NCBI RefSeq assembly: GCF_008642275.1 | Contig: NZ_CP029189.1 | Coordinates: forward strand, 6,368,001-6,432,000 | DNA length: 64,000 bases | Source of the DNA: Streptomyces venezuelae | GTDB lineage: Bacteria > Actinomycetota > Actinomycetes > Streptomycetales > Streptomycetaceae | Direction: 5' to 3' | Part shown: positions 40,628 to 47,689 of the stretch, in pieces | How the letters are laid out: every line of letters starts with the position of its first letter | Position numbering within the stretch: the first letter of the stretch is position 1 | Notes under the pieces: model-generated | Database searches by the model: none | What the model saw: only the letters and a program-made list of their open reading frames with translations | Told to the model about the DNA's origin: nothing | Position numbers and translations under genes: made by a program

Positions 40628-41676
40628 CGAGGCTCATCCCCTCGCCCGTCGTCGTCGACGTCAGTCGCGGGGCGATGGACGACCTGGCCGGCCTCCTGGC
40701 CGACCAGCGGATCTCCGCCTCCGGCAAGCTCGCCATCGCGATCAGCGGCGGCTCCGGCGTGGCGCTGCGCGCCAAGCTGGAGCCGGTGCTGCCGCACGCC
40801 GACTGGTACCCGGTCGTCGACGGCACCATCGACTCCGCGGTCAAGCTGGCCGACGACATAAAGGGCCGCCGCTACGACGCCGTCGTGGGCCTGGGCGGCG
40901 GCAAGATCATCGACGTGGCCAAGTACGCCGCGGCGCGGGTCGGGCTGCCCATGGTGGCCGTCGCCACCAACCTCTCGCACGACGGCATCTGCTCGCCGGT
41001 GTCCATCCTGGACAACGACAACGGCCGCGGTTCCTACGGTGTGCCCACGCCGATCGCCATGGTGATCGACCTCGACGTGATCAAGGAAGCGCCGGTCCGG
41101 TTCATCCGCGCCGGCATCGGCGACGCGATCTCCAACATCTCGGCGATCGCCGACTGGGAGCTCTCGCACAAGATCACCGGCGAGCCCGTGGACGGCCTGG
41201 CCGCCGCCATGGCCCGTACCGCCGGCGAGTCCGTGCTGCGCCACCCCGGCGGATGCGGTGACGACGAGTTCCTCACCGTGCTCTCCGAGGCACTGGTGCT
41301 CTCCGGGATCGCCATGTCGATCAGCGGGGACTCCCGCCCGTCGTCCGGCGCCTGCCACGAGATCAGCCACGCCTTCGACCTGCTCCACCCCGGGCGCTCC
41401 GCGCTCCACGGCGAGCAGGTCGGCATCGGCGCCGCCTTCGCGATGCACCTGCGCGGGGCCACCGAGCAGTCCGGCCTCTTCGTCGAGGTGCTGCGCCGGC
41501 ACGGCCTGCCGGCCGGGCCCGAGGAGATCGGCTTCAGCGTCGACGAGTTCGTCGCGGCCGTCGAGTACGCCCCCCAGACCCGCCCGGGACGCTTCACGAT
41601 CCTGGAGCACCTCAACCTGTCCGCCGCCGAGATCAGGGACGCTTACGCCGACTATGTCAAGACCATCCGTAGCTGA
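40615..41676 (+). CDS. glycerol-1-phosphate dehydrogenase-like enzyme (AraM/EgsA family)
   Basis: 353 aa polyol dehydrogenase of the iron-containing ADH fold, closest in motifs to sn-glycerol-1-phosphate dehydrogenases of archaea and Bacillus AraM. These are NAD site GLGGGKIIDVAKYAA, the family block ATNLSHDGICSPVSIL, GIGDAISNISAIADWEL, metal-site SRPSSGACHEISHAFDLL and HGEQVGIGAAF. It would reduce dihydroxyacetone phosphate to glycerol-1-phosphate, or act on an analogous phosphopolyol. Flanked by CDP-alcohol chemistry genes, it probably supplies the head group. ATG 40615 overlaps the upstream stop by 13 bp; its own end overlaps the next start by 23 bp. Confidence 0.88.
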   Translation: MPVLTRLIPSPVVVDVSRGAMDDLAGLLADQRISASGKLAIAISGGSGVALRAKLEPVLPHADWYPVVDGTIDSAVKLADDIKGRRYDAVVGLGGGKIIDVAKYAAARVGLPMVAVATNLSHDGICSPVSILDNDNGRGSYGVPTPIAMVIDLDVIKEAPVRFIRAGIGDAISNISAIADWELSHKITGEPVDGLAAAMARTAGESVLRHPGGCGDDEFLTVLSEALVLSGIAMSISGDSRPSSGACHEISHAFDLLHPGRSALHGEQVGIGAAFAMHLRGATEQSGLFVEVLRRHGLPAGPEEIGFSVDEFVAAVEYAPQTRPGRFTILEHLNLSAAEIRDAYADYVKTIRS

Positions 41677-42433
41677 ACTGCGGCCCGTCGTCCACCCCGC
41701 GGGCGTCAAGGACCGGGTCAGCGGCGAGCACTGGGGCGGGCGCCTCTACATGCGCGAGATCTCCCTGCGCATCACCCGCTTCCTGGTCACCACCAAGGTC
41801 ACGCCGAACCAGCTGACCTACCTGATGACCCTCGCCGGCGTGCTCGCCCTCCCGGCCCTGCTGGTGCCGGGCATCCCCGGCGCCGTCCTCGGCGTGGTCG
41901 CCGTCCAGATGTACCTGCTGCTCGACTGCGTCGACGGCGAGGTCGCCCGCTGGAAGAAGCAGTTCTCGCTCTCCGGCGTGTACCTGGACCGGGTCGGCGC
42001 CTACCTGTGCGACGCCGCGGTCCTGGTCGGCTTCGGCCTGCGTGCCGCCGACCTGTGGGGCCCCGGCGGCGCCGACTGGCTGTGGGCCTTCCTGGGCACC
42101 CTGGCCGCGCTGGGCGCCATCCTGATCAAGGCCGAGACCGACCTCGTCGGTGTCGCCCGCCACCAGGCCGGCAAGCCCGTGGTCAAGGACGCGGCCGCCG
42201 AGCCGCGCGCGAAGGGCATGGCGCTCGCCCGCCGGGCCGCCGCCGCGCTCAAGTTCCACCGCCTGATCCTCGGTATCGAGGCCTCGCTGCTCATCCTGGT
42301 GCTGGCCGTCGTGGACCAGATCCAGGGCGACCTGTACTGGTCGCGGGTCGGGGTCGCCGTGCTGGCCGCCATCGCGATGCTCCAGACCGTGCTGCACCTG
42401 GTGTCCATCCTCGCCTCCAGCAGGCTCAAGTGA
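41654..42433 (+). CDS. CDP-alcohol phosphotransferase (second copy)
   Basis: 259 aa integral membrane enzyme with the full signature DCVDGEVARWKK, then SG and YLDRVGAYLCD (D-x2-DG-x2-AR-x8-G-x3-D-x3-D) around residues 94-121. It is preceded by KVTPNQLTYLM and flanked by four to six hydrophobic segments. It is a single domain, unlike the first copy, so the two paralogues may use different acceptors (for example membrane lipid primer versus growing chain). ATG 41654 overlaps the dehydrogenase gene by 23 bp, and the stop overlaps the glycosyltransferase start (GTGA). Confidence 0.92.
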   Translation: MSRPSVAELRPVVHPAGVKDRVSGEHWGGRLYMREISLRITRFLVTTKVTPNQLTYLMTLAGVLALPALLVPGIPGAVLGVVAVQMYLLLDCVDGEVARWKKQFSLSGVYLDRVGAYLCDAAVLVGFGLRAADLWGPGGADWLWAFLGTLAALGAILIKAETDLVGVARHQAGKPVVKDAAAEPRAKGMALARRAAAALKFHRLILGIEASLLILVLAVVDQIQGDLYWSRVGVAVLAAIAMLQTVLHLVSILASSRLK

Positions 42434-43314
42434 GCGCCCCGCCGCGGCTGGGCGCCGTGATCATCACCATGGGCAACCGGCCCGACGAGCTCAAGGCGCT
42501 CCTCGACTCGGTGGCCCGCCAGGACGGCGCCCCGATCGACGTGGTCGTCGTGGGCCAGGGCGTGCAGGTCACCGGCCTGCCCGAGGGGGTCCGCAGCATC
42601 GACCTCCCCGAGAACCTGGGCATCCCGGGCGGGCGCAACGTCGGCATCGAGGCCTTCGGCCCCGGCGGCAGCGACGTCGACGTACTGCTCTTCCTGGACG
42701 ACGACGGTCTGCTGGAGCGCACCGACACCGCCGAACTGTGCCGGCAGGCCTTCACCGAGGATCCCGCACTCGGGATCATCAGCTTCCGGATCGCCGATCC
42801 GGAGACGGGTGTGACCCAGCGCCGGCACGTGCCGCGGCTGCGCGCCTCCGACCCGATGCGCTCCTCCCGCGTGACCACCTTCCTGGGTGGCGCCAACGCC
42901 GTCCGCACGAAGGTGTTCCAGCAGGTCGGAGCGCTGCCGGGGGAGTTCTTCTACGCGCACGAGGAAACCGACCTGGCCTGGCGGGCGCTCGACGCAGGGT
43001 GGCTGATCGACTACCGGTCGGACATGGTGCTGCTGCACCCGACGACCGCCCCCTCCCGGCACGCGGTCTACCACCGTATGGTGGCTCGTAACCGGGTGTG
43101 GCTCGCCCGCCGCAACCTGCCCGCCCCGCTGGTCCCGGTCTACCTGGGCGTCTGGCTCCTGCTGACGCTCGTACGCAGGCCGTCGGCACCGGCGCTCAAG
43201 GCCTGGTTCGGTGGTTTTCGGGAGGGATGGACCACTCCCTGCGGACCCCGCCGCCCGATGAGATGGGGAACGGTCTGGCGGTTGACCCGGCTGGGCCGAC
43301 CTCCTGTCATCTGA
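42430..43314 (+). CDS. family 2 glycosyltransferase
   Basis: 294 aa GT-A fold glycosyltransferase. N-terminal LGAVIITMGNRPDELKALLD, ENLGIPGGRNVGIE, the DxD-type FLDDDG and the acceptor-base region FFYAHEETDLAWRALDAG (ED-type) identify a GT2 enzyme similar to rhamnosyl/galactofuranosyl transferases. No long membrane segment except a hydrophobic stretch near residues 238-250 (LVPVYLGVWLLLTL). The GTG overlaps the previous stop by 4 bp. It likely adds a sugar to the phospho-alcohol backbone before export. Confidence 0.92.
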   Translation: MSAPPRLGAVIITMGNRPDELKALLDSVARQDGAPIDVVVVGQGVQVTGLPEGVRSIDLPENLGIPGGRNVGIEAFGPGGSDVDVLLFLDDDGLLERTDTAELCRQAFTEDPALGIISFRIADPETGVTQRRHVPRLRASDPMRSSRVTTFLGGANAVRTKVFQQVGALPGEFFYAHEETDLAWRALDAGWLIDYRSDMVLLHPTTAPSRHAVYHRMVARNRVWLARRNLPAPLVPVYLGVWLLLTLVRRPSAPALKAWFGGFREGWTTPCGPRRPMRWGTVWRLTRLGRPPVI

Positions 43315-43408
43315 CCAGCCCGCGTCTGGGAACATGACGCGATCACGGGCCTCGCGCCACCAGCCTGATGCCCACCTGGCCGCATCTTGAAGACGAAAGT
43401 TTCAACTT

Positions 43409-44338
43409 GTGAGTGACACAACCCACGACGGCGCCCTCGCCACGAGCAGGCCGCTGTCCGACGACGCGGGGCTGAGCCCCGCGGAGCTCGCCAGGAAGTA
43501 CGGCCTCTCGGTCAGCGGCGCCCGGCCTGGGCTGGGTGAGTACGTACGGCAGCTCTGGGGCCGGCGCCACTTCATCATGGCCTTCTCCAGGGCCAAGCTG
43601 GTCGCGCAGTACAGCCAGGCGAAGCTCGGCCAGGTCTGGCAGGTGGCCACCCCGCTGCTGAACGCGGCCGTCTACTGGCTGATCTTCGGCCTGATCCTCG
43701 GCGCGGGCCGGGAGATGCCCAAGGGCGTCTACGTCCCCTTCCTGATGATGGGCATCTTCGTCTTCACCTTCACCCAGAGCTCGCTGATGGCGGGCGTCCG
43801 GGCGATCTCGGGCAACCTCGGACTGGTCCGGGCGCTGCACTTCCCGCGCGCATCCCTGCCGGTGTCCTTCTCGCTGCAGCAGCTCCAGCAGCTGCTGTAC
43901 TCGATGATCGTCGTCTTCGTGATCGCCGTCGCCTTCGGCAACTACCCGCGGCTTTCCTGGCTGCTGGTCGTCCCGACCCTGGCGTTGCAGTTCGTCTTCA
44001 ACACCGGCCTCGCCATGATCTTCGCGCGGGCGGGCTCCAAGACCCCCGACCTGGCGCAGCTGATGCCGTTCGTGATGCGTACCTGGATGTACGCCTCCGG
44101 CGTCATGTTCCCGATCGGGGTCTACCTCAAGGACCAGCCGCAGTGGATCAGTGACCTGCTGCTGTGGAACCCGATCGCGATCTACATGGACCTCATCCGG
44201 TTCGCGCTGATCGACGACTACGGCAGCAGCAACCTGCCTCCGCACGTGTGGGCCTTCGCGGTGGGCTGGGCCGTGGTGATCGGCATCGGCGGCTTCGTGT
44301 ACTTCTGGAAGTCTGAGGAGCGTTACGGCCGTGGCTGA
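43409..44338 (+). CDS. ABC-2 type transporter permease (TagG/Wzm-like)
   Basis: 309 aa polysaccharide/teichoic-acid exporter permease. After a cytoplasmic N-terminus it has the typical YSQAKLGQVWQVATPLLNA amphipathic entry, six membrane segments (AAVYWLIFGLILG, VPFLMMGIFVFTFTQ, LLYSMIVVFVIAVAF and so on) and the conserved WISDLLLWNPIAIYMDLIRF periplasmic/TM6 block. GTG 43409 follows GAAAG at 9 bases. A 94-bp gap separates it from the GT2 gene; the ATPase gene overlaps its 3' end by 8 bp, so it pairs with that protein. Confidence 0.93.
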   Translation: MSDTTHDGALATSRPLSDDAGLSPAELARKYGLSVSGARPGLGEYVRQLWGRRHFIMAFSRAKLVAQYSQAKLGQVWQVATPLLNAAVYWLIFGLILGAGREMPKGVYVPFLMMGIFVFTFTQSSLMAGVRAISGNLGLVRALHFPRASLPVSFSLQQLQQLLYSMIVVFVIAVAFGNYPRLSWLLVVPTLALQFVFNTGLAMIFARAGSKTPDLAQLMPFVMRTWMYASGVMFPIGVYLKDQPQWISDLLLWNPIAIYMDLIRFALIDDYGSSNLPPHVWAFAVGWAVVIGIGGFVYFWKSEERYGRG

Positions 44339-45113
44339 CAACACCCAGGGGCGCGTCCCCACCGTGATCGCGGACGGCGTCCACATCGTCTACCGGGTCA
44401 ACACCGGCAGTTCCGGCAAGGGCGCGGCCACCGCCGCACTCAGCAAGATCGTGCGCCGGAAGAAGGGCGACGCCCCGGGCGTGCGTCGCGTCCACGCCGT
44501 GCGCGGTGTCTCCTTCACCGCGTACCGCGGCGAGGCCATCGGGCTCATCGGTTCCAACGGCTCCGGCAAGTCGACCCTGCTGCGTGCCATCGCCGGCCTG
44601 CTGCCCTGCGAGGAGGGCAAGGTCTACACCGACGGCCAGCCCTCGCTGCTGGGTGTCAACGCGGCCCTGATGAACGACCTCACCGGCGAGCGGAACGTCG
44701 TTCTCGGCGGTCTCGCGATGGGTATGAGCCGCGAGCAGATCAAGCAGCGATACCAGAGCATCGTCGACTTCTCGGGCATCAACGAGAAGGGCGACTTCAT
44801 CTCCCTGCCGATGCGTACCTATTCCTCCGGCATGGCGGCGCGTCTGCGCTTCTCCATCGCGGCGGCCAAGGACCACGACGTTCTGATGATCGACGAGGCA
44901 CTGGCCACCGGTGACCGCAGCTTCCAGGTGCGTTCCGAGGACCGGATCCGCGAACTGCGGCAGAAGGCCGGCACGGTCTTCCTGGTGAGCCACAACAACA
45001 AGTCCATCCGTGACACCTGTGACCGGGTGCTGTGGCTGGAGAAGGGCGAGCTCCTGATGGACGGGCCCACCGAAGAGGTCGTCTCGGCATACGAGAAGGC
45101 CACCAACGGCTGA
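44331..45113 (+). CDS. ABC transporter ATP-binding protein (TagH/Wzt-like)
   Basis: 260 aa ATPase subunit of the exporter. Walker A IGSNGSGKSTLLRAIAGLL (about residue 71), a Q-loop-like segment GVNAALMNDLTGERNVVLGG as in Wzt/TagH proteins, signature TYSSGMAARLRFSIA, Walker B DVLMIDEALATGD and switch SHNNKS. It lacks the long C-terminal carbohydrate-binding domain of some Wzt proteins, so the substrate is probably recognised by the permease or by length-independent coupling. GTG 44331 overlaps the permease gene; the operon ends at a strong terminator 51 bp downstream. Confidence 0.94.
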   Translation: MADNTQGRVPTVIADGVHIVYRVNTGSSGKGAATAALSKIVRRKKGDAPGVRRVHAVRGVSFTAYRGEAIGLIGSNGSGKSTLLRAIAGLLPCEEGKVYTDGQPSLLGVNAALMNDLTGERNVVLGGLAMGMSREQIKQRYQSIVDFSGINEKGDFISLPMRTYSSGMAARLRFSIAAAKDHDVLMIDEALATGDRSFQVRSEDRIRELRQKAGTVFLVSHNNKSIRDTCDRVLWLEKGELLMDGPTEEVVSAYEKATNG

Positions 45114-45163
45114 CCTCCGGGTCGCGCGGCGCCCTCTTACGGCGCTATTCCGCTTCACCCGAA

Positions 45164-45192
45164 GGCCCCCGCCGCTCAGCGCGGCGGGGGCC
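45164..45192 (+). terminator. terminator of the envelope-polymer operon
   Basis: GGCCCCCGCCGC-TCAGC-GCGGCGGGGGCC, a perfect 12-bp stem with a 5-nt loop, 51 bp past the stop codon, followed by TCAATCG. Confidence 0.9.
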
Positions 45193-45415
45193 TCAATCGT
45201 GTTCTCGTATTTCGCGGCGACATTCGGTGGCGGAGCGAATACCCGAGCGGGCCCGGCGAGGTTCTACAGCGTAAGCTGAGGCGGTCCTCAATCGCGGCAA
45301 GAGGGGACGATTCCCCGCAGGTGAAGGGCCTTGGGGCAGCCCGGGCAATCCCCCGGCGGCGTGTCCGAAATAGGATGTAATGGGTCGGCAGTGTAGAACG
45401 GGAGATGTGACGGCA
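45193..45415. promoter_or_regulatory. promoter/leader region of the hopanoid operon
   Basis: About 220 bp without a protein gene other than the leader ORF that follows. TAGGAT (45371-45376) is a -10-like hexamer 40 bp before the leader ATG. GGGGA-CGA-TTCCCC (about 45304-45317) and CAGC-GTAA-GCTG (45269-45280) are small hairpins. No known riboswitch is recognised. Confidence 0.4.
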
Positions 45416-45481
45416 ATGGCTACGGGAATTCTCCGGCCCCCAGGCACGACGGCCGTCCCCGCCCCGGGCGGCGGGCGGTGA
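45416..45481 (+). CDS. putative 21-aa leader peptide coupled to hpnC
   Basis: ATG 45416 opens a 21-codon frame (MATGILRPPGTTAVPAPGGG, then R) whose TGA (45479-45481) overlaps the hpnC GTG (45478) in a GTGA arrangement. GGGAG lies about 11 bases before the ATG, while hpnC itself has no SD. It could serve translational coupling or attenuation; coding status is not proven. Confidence 0.4.
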   Translation: MATGILRPPGTTAVPAPGGGR

Positions 45482-46416
45482 ACCCGGGGCACGGCATCCG
45501 GCCCCCGGCCGACCCGGTCCACGTGAGCGCCACCCTCGACAAGGCGGCGGCGGAGAACTTCCCCGTCGCGCCCGTCTTCCTGCCCCGCGCCTGGCGCGAC
45601 GGGCTGACGGCCGTCTACGGCTACGCCCGCCTCGTCGACGACATCGGCGACGGCGACCTCGCCCCCGGCGGGCACGACGCGGTACTCCTCGGTCTCGACC
45701 CCGCCGCGGTCGACGACCGGCTCGCCATGCTCGACGCCCTCGAAGCCGACCTGCACCGTGTCTTCAACCGCTCCGCCGCCACGGACGGCTCCCCGCGGCA
45801 CCCGCTGCTGCAGGCCCTGCAGCCCGTCGTCCGCGCCCACGGCCTGACCCCCGAGCCGTTCCTCGGGCTGATCGAGGCCAACCGCCAGGACCAGCGGGTC
45901 ACGCGCTACGAGACGTACGCCGACCTGGCCGGCTACTGCGAGCTGTCCGCGAACCCGGTCGGCCGCCTCGTGCTCTCCCTCACCGGCACCAGCACCCCCG
46001 AACGGATCCGCCGTTCCGACGCCGTCTGCACCGCCCTGCAGATCGTCGAACACATCCAGGACGTCGCCGAGGACCTCGGCCGCGACCGGATCTACCTGCC
46101 CGCCGAGGACATGCGCCGCTTCCACGTGACCGAGCCGGACCTCAAGGCCCCGTCGGCCGGCGCGGCCGTACGCTCCCTGGTCGCCTTCGAGACCGAGCGC
46201 GCCCGCGCACTGCTGGACGAGGGCACCCCGCTCGTCGGCAGCGTGCACGGCAGGCTCCGGCTGCTGCTCGCGGGCTTCGTCGGAGGGGGGCGAGCGGCCC
46301 TGCGGGCCGTCACCGCGGCCGGTTTCGACGTACTCCCCGGCCCGCCGAAGCCCACCAAGAGCGGCCTGCTCCGCGAGGTGGCCGCCGTCCTGCGCACAGC
46401 GCCGAGAAAGGGGTGA
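45478..46416 (+). CDS. hpnC: squalene synthase subunit HpnC
   Basis: 312 aa trans-isoprenyl diphosphate synthase of the squalene/phytoene synthase family. With HpnD and HpnE it converts two farnesyl diphosphates to squalene (HpnC turns presqualene diphosphate into hydroxysqualene in the described three-enzyme route). The aspartate-rich motifs are YARLVDDIGDGD (about residue 50) and QIVEHIQDVAEDLGRDRIYLP (about 185). Position first in the operon and pairing with a paralogue identify it as HpnC. The GTG start lacks an SD and overlaps a short upstream ORF; the stop overlaps hpnD by GTGA. Confidence 0.92.
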   Translation: MNPGHGIRPPADPVHVSATLDKAAAENFPVAPVFLPRAWRDGLTAVYGYARLVDDIGDGDLAPGGHDAVLLGLDPAAVDDRLAMLDALEADLHRVFNRSAATDGSPRHPLLQALQPVVRAHGLTPEPFLGLIEANRQDQRVTRYETYADLAGYCELSANPVGRLVLSLTGTSTPERIRRSDAVCTALQIVEHIQDVAEDLGRDRIYLPAEDMRRFHVTEPDLKAPSAGAAVRSLVAFETERARALLDEGTPLVGSVHGRLRLLLAGFVGGGRAALRAVTAAGFDVLPGPPKPTKSGLLREVAAVLRTAPRKG

Positions 46417-47375
46417 GCCCGACCGTGGAGGGCCCCACGCACGTGTCCGCACCGGTCCAGGCCGCCTACAGCTACTGCGAGGCCGTCACCGGTTCCCAGG
46501 CACGCAACTTCGCCTACGGCATCCGGCTGCTGCCGAACGACAAGCGGCAGGCGATGTCCGCGCTCTACGCCTTCTCGCGGCGGGTCGACGACATCGGCGA
46601 CGGCACGCTGGCGCCCGAGGCCAAGTTCGTCCGGCTGGAGGAGACCCGAGCCCTGCTCGCCAGGATCCGCGCCGGGGAGGTGGACGAGGACGACACCGAC
46701 CCGGTCGCCGTCGCCCTCACGCACGCCGCGCGCCGCTTCCCGATCCCGCTCGGAGGCCTCGACGAGCTCATCGACGGGGTCCTGATGGACGTCCGCGGCG
46801 AGACCTACGAGACCTGGGACGACCTCAGGACCTACTGCCGCTGCGTGGCCGGGGCCATCGGGCGGCTCTCGCTCGGCGTCTTCGGCACGGTGAACGGCTC
46901 GGGCCTCGCGGCGGACGACGCCGCGCGCGCCGGGGACTACGCCGACACCCTCGGCCTCGCCCTGCAACTCACCAACATCCTCCGGGACGTCCGCGAGGAC
47001 GCCGGCAACGGGCGCACCTACCTGCCCGCCGAGGACCTCGCCAAGTTCGGCTGCTCGGAAGGCTTCCACAGCGACCGGATGCCCGCCGGCGCCGACTTCG
47101 CCGGACTCGTCCACCACGAAGTCCGGCGTGCCCGCGCGCTGTTCGCCGAGGGCTACCGGCTGCTGCCGATGCTCGACCGGCGCAGCGGTGCCTGCGTGGC
47201 CGCCATGGCCGGCATCTACCGCCGCCTGCTGGACCGCATCGAACGCGAGCCGGAGGCGGTGCTGCGGGGCCGGGTGTCGCTGCCACCGCACGAGAAGGCG
47301 TACGTCGCCGTGCGCGGCCTGTCCGGTCTCGACGCGCGGACCGTCTCCCGCCAGTACACCCGGAGGCGATCCTGA
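46413..47375 (+). CDS. hpnD: presqualene diphosphate synthase HpnD
   Basis: 320 aa paralogue of hpnC, condensing two FPP to presqualene diphosphate. Motifs: SYCEAVTGSQARNFAYGIRL, ALYAFSRRVDDIGDG (first aspartate motif), LMDVRGETYETWDDLRTYC and ALQLTNILRDVREDAGNGRTYLP (second aspartate motif). The N-terminal SRNF-like (QARNFAYGI) block fits phytoene/presqualene synthases. GTG 46413 overlaps the hpnC stop by 4 bp; the stop TGA overlaps the next ATG by one base (TGATG). Confidence 0.94.
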   Translation: MSPTVEGPTHVSAPVQAAYSYCEAVTGSQARNFAYGIRLLPNDKRQAMSALYAFSRRVDDIGDGTLAPEAKFVRLEETRALLARIRAGEVDEDDTDPVAVALTHAARRFPIPLGGLDELIDGVLMDVRGETYETWDDLRTYCRCVAGAIGRLSLGVFGTVNGSGLAADDAARAGDYADTLGLALQLTNILRDVREDAGNGRTYLPAEDLAKFGCSEGFHSDRMPAGADFAGLVHHEVRRARALFAEGYRLLPMLDRRSGACVAAMAGIYRRLLDRIEREPEAVLRGRVSLPPHEKAYVAVRGLSGLDARTVSRQYTRRRS

Positions 47376-47689
47376 TGGCCGCGATCACCCGGTTCCCGCA
47401 GGCGCCGGCCGCCGTGGCCGCGGAACGCACGGAGGTGTCCGTCACCCCGCGCGGCGCGACCACCGGCGCGCTCTGCGCCCCGGGCGCACCACCGGCGCGC
47501 GCCGCCATGCCGCGCACGCCGGGCGGTGCCGGCCGGTACGGCCACCGGGCAACCGCCCCGGCGGCAGCCGCGTCTTCTGGGGCGGAATCCGGCCGGGCCG
47601 GCCGGGCCGCCGCACGCCGGCCGGCCCCGCCCGCACCGGCCCGGACCGCCGGCCCGGAGGGCCACCGCATCACGGGGGAGGACGCATGA
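47375..47689 (+). CDS. small Ala/Pro-rich hypothetical protein within hopanoid operon
   Basis: 104 aa, low complexity (about 60% Ala, Pro, Gly, Arg), beginning MAAITRFPQAPAAVAAERTE and ending RTAGPEGHRITGEDA. No motif is recognised. Its ATG overlaps the hpnD stop (TGATG) and its stop overlaps the hpnE ATG (ATGA); GGAGG (47361-47365) gives it a good SD at 9-10 bases. A hypothetical gene also lies between the corresponding genes in the S. coelicolor cluster as I recall it. It may be a true small protein or chiefly a device for translational coupling. Confidence 0.55.
   Translation: MAAITRFPQAPAAVAAERTEVSVTPRGATTGALCAPGAPPARAAMPRTPGGAGRYGHRATAPAAAASSGAESGRAGRAAARRPAPPAPARTAGPEGHRITGEDA

Noticed and set aside
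45193-45415. Riboswitch in the hopanoid operon leader
   Set aside because: I looked for cobalamin, SAM, c-di-GMP and c-di-AMP signatures and found none; only small hairpins are present.
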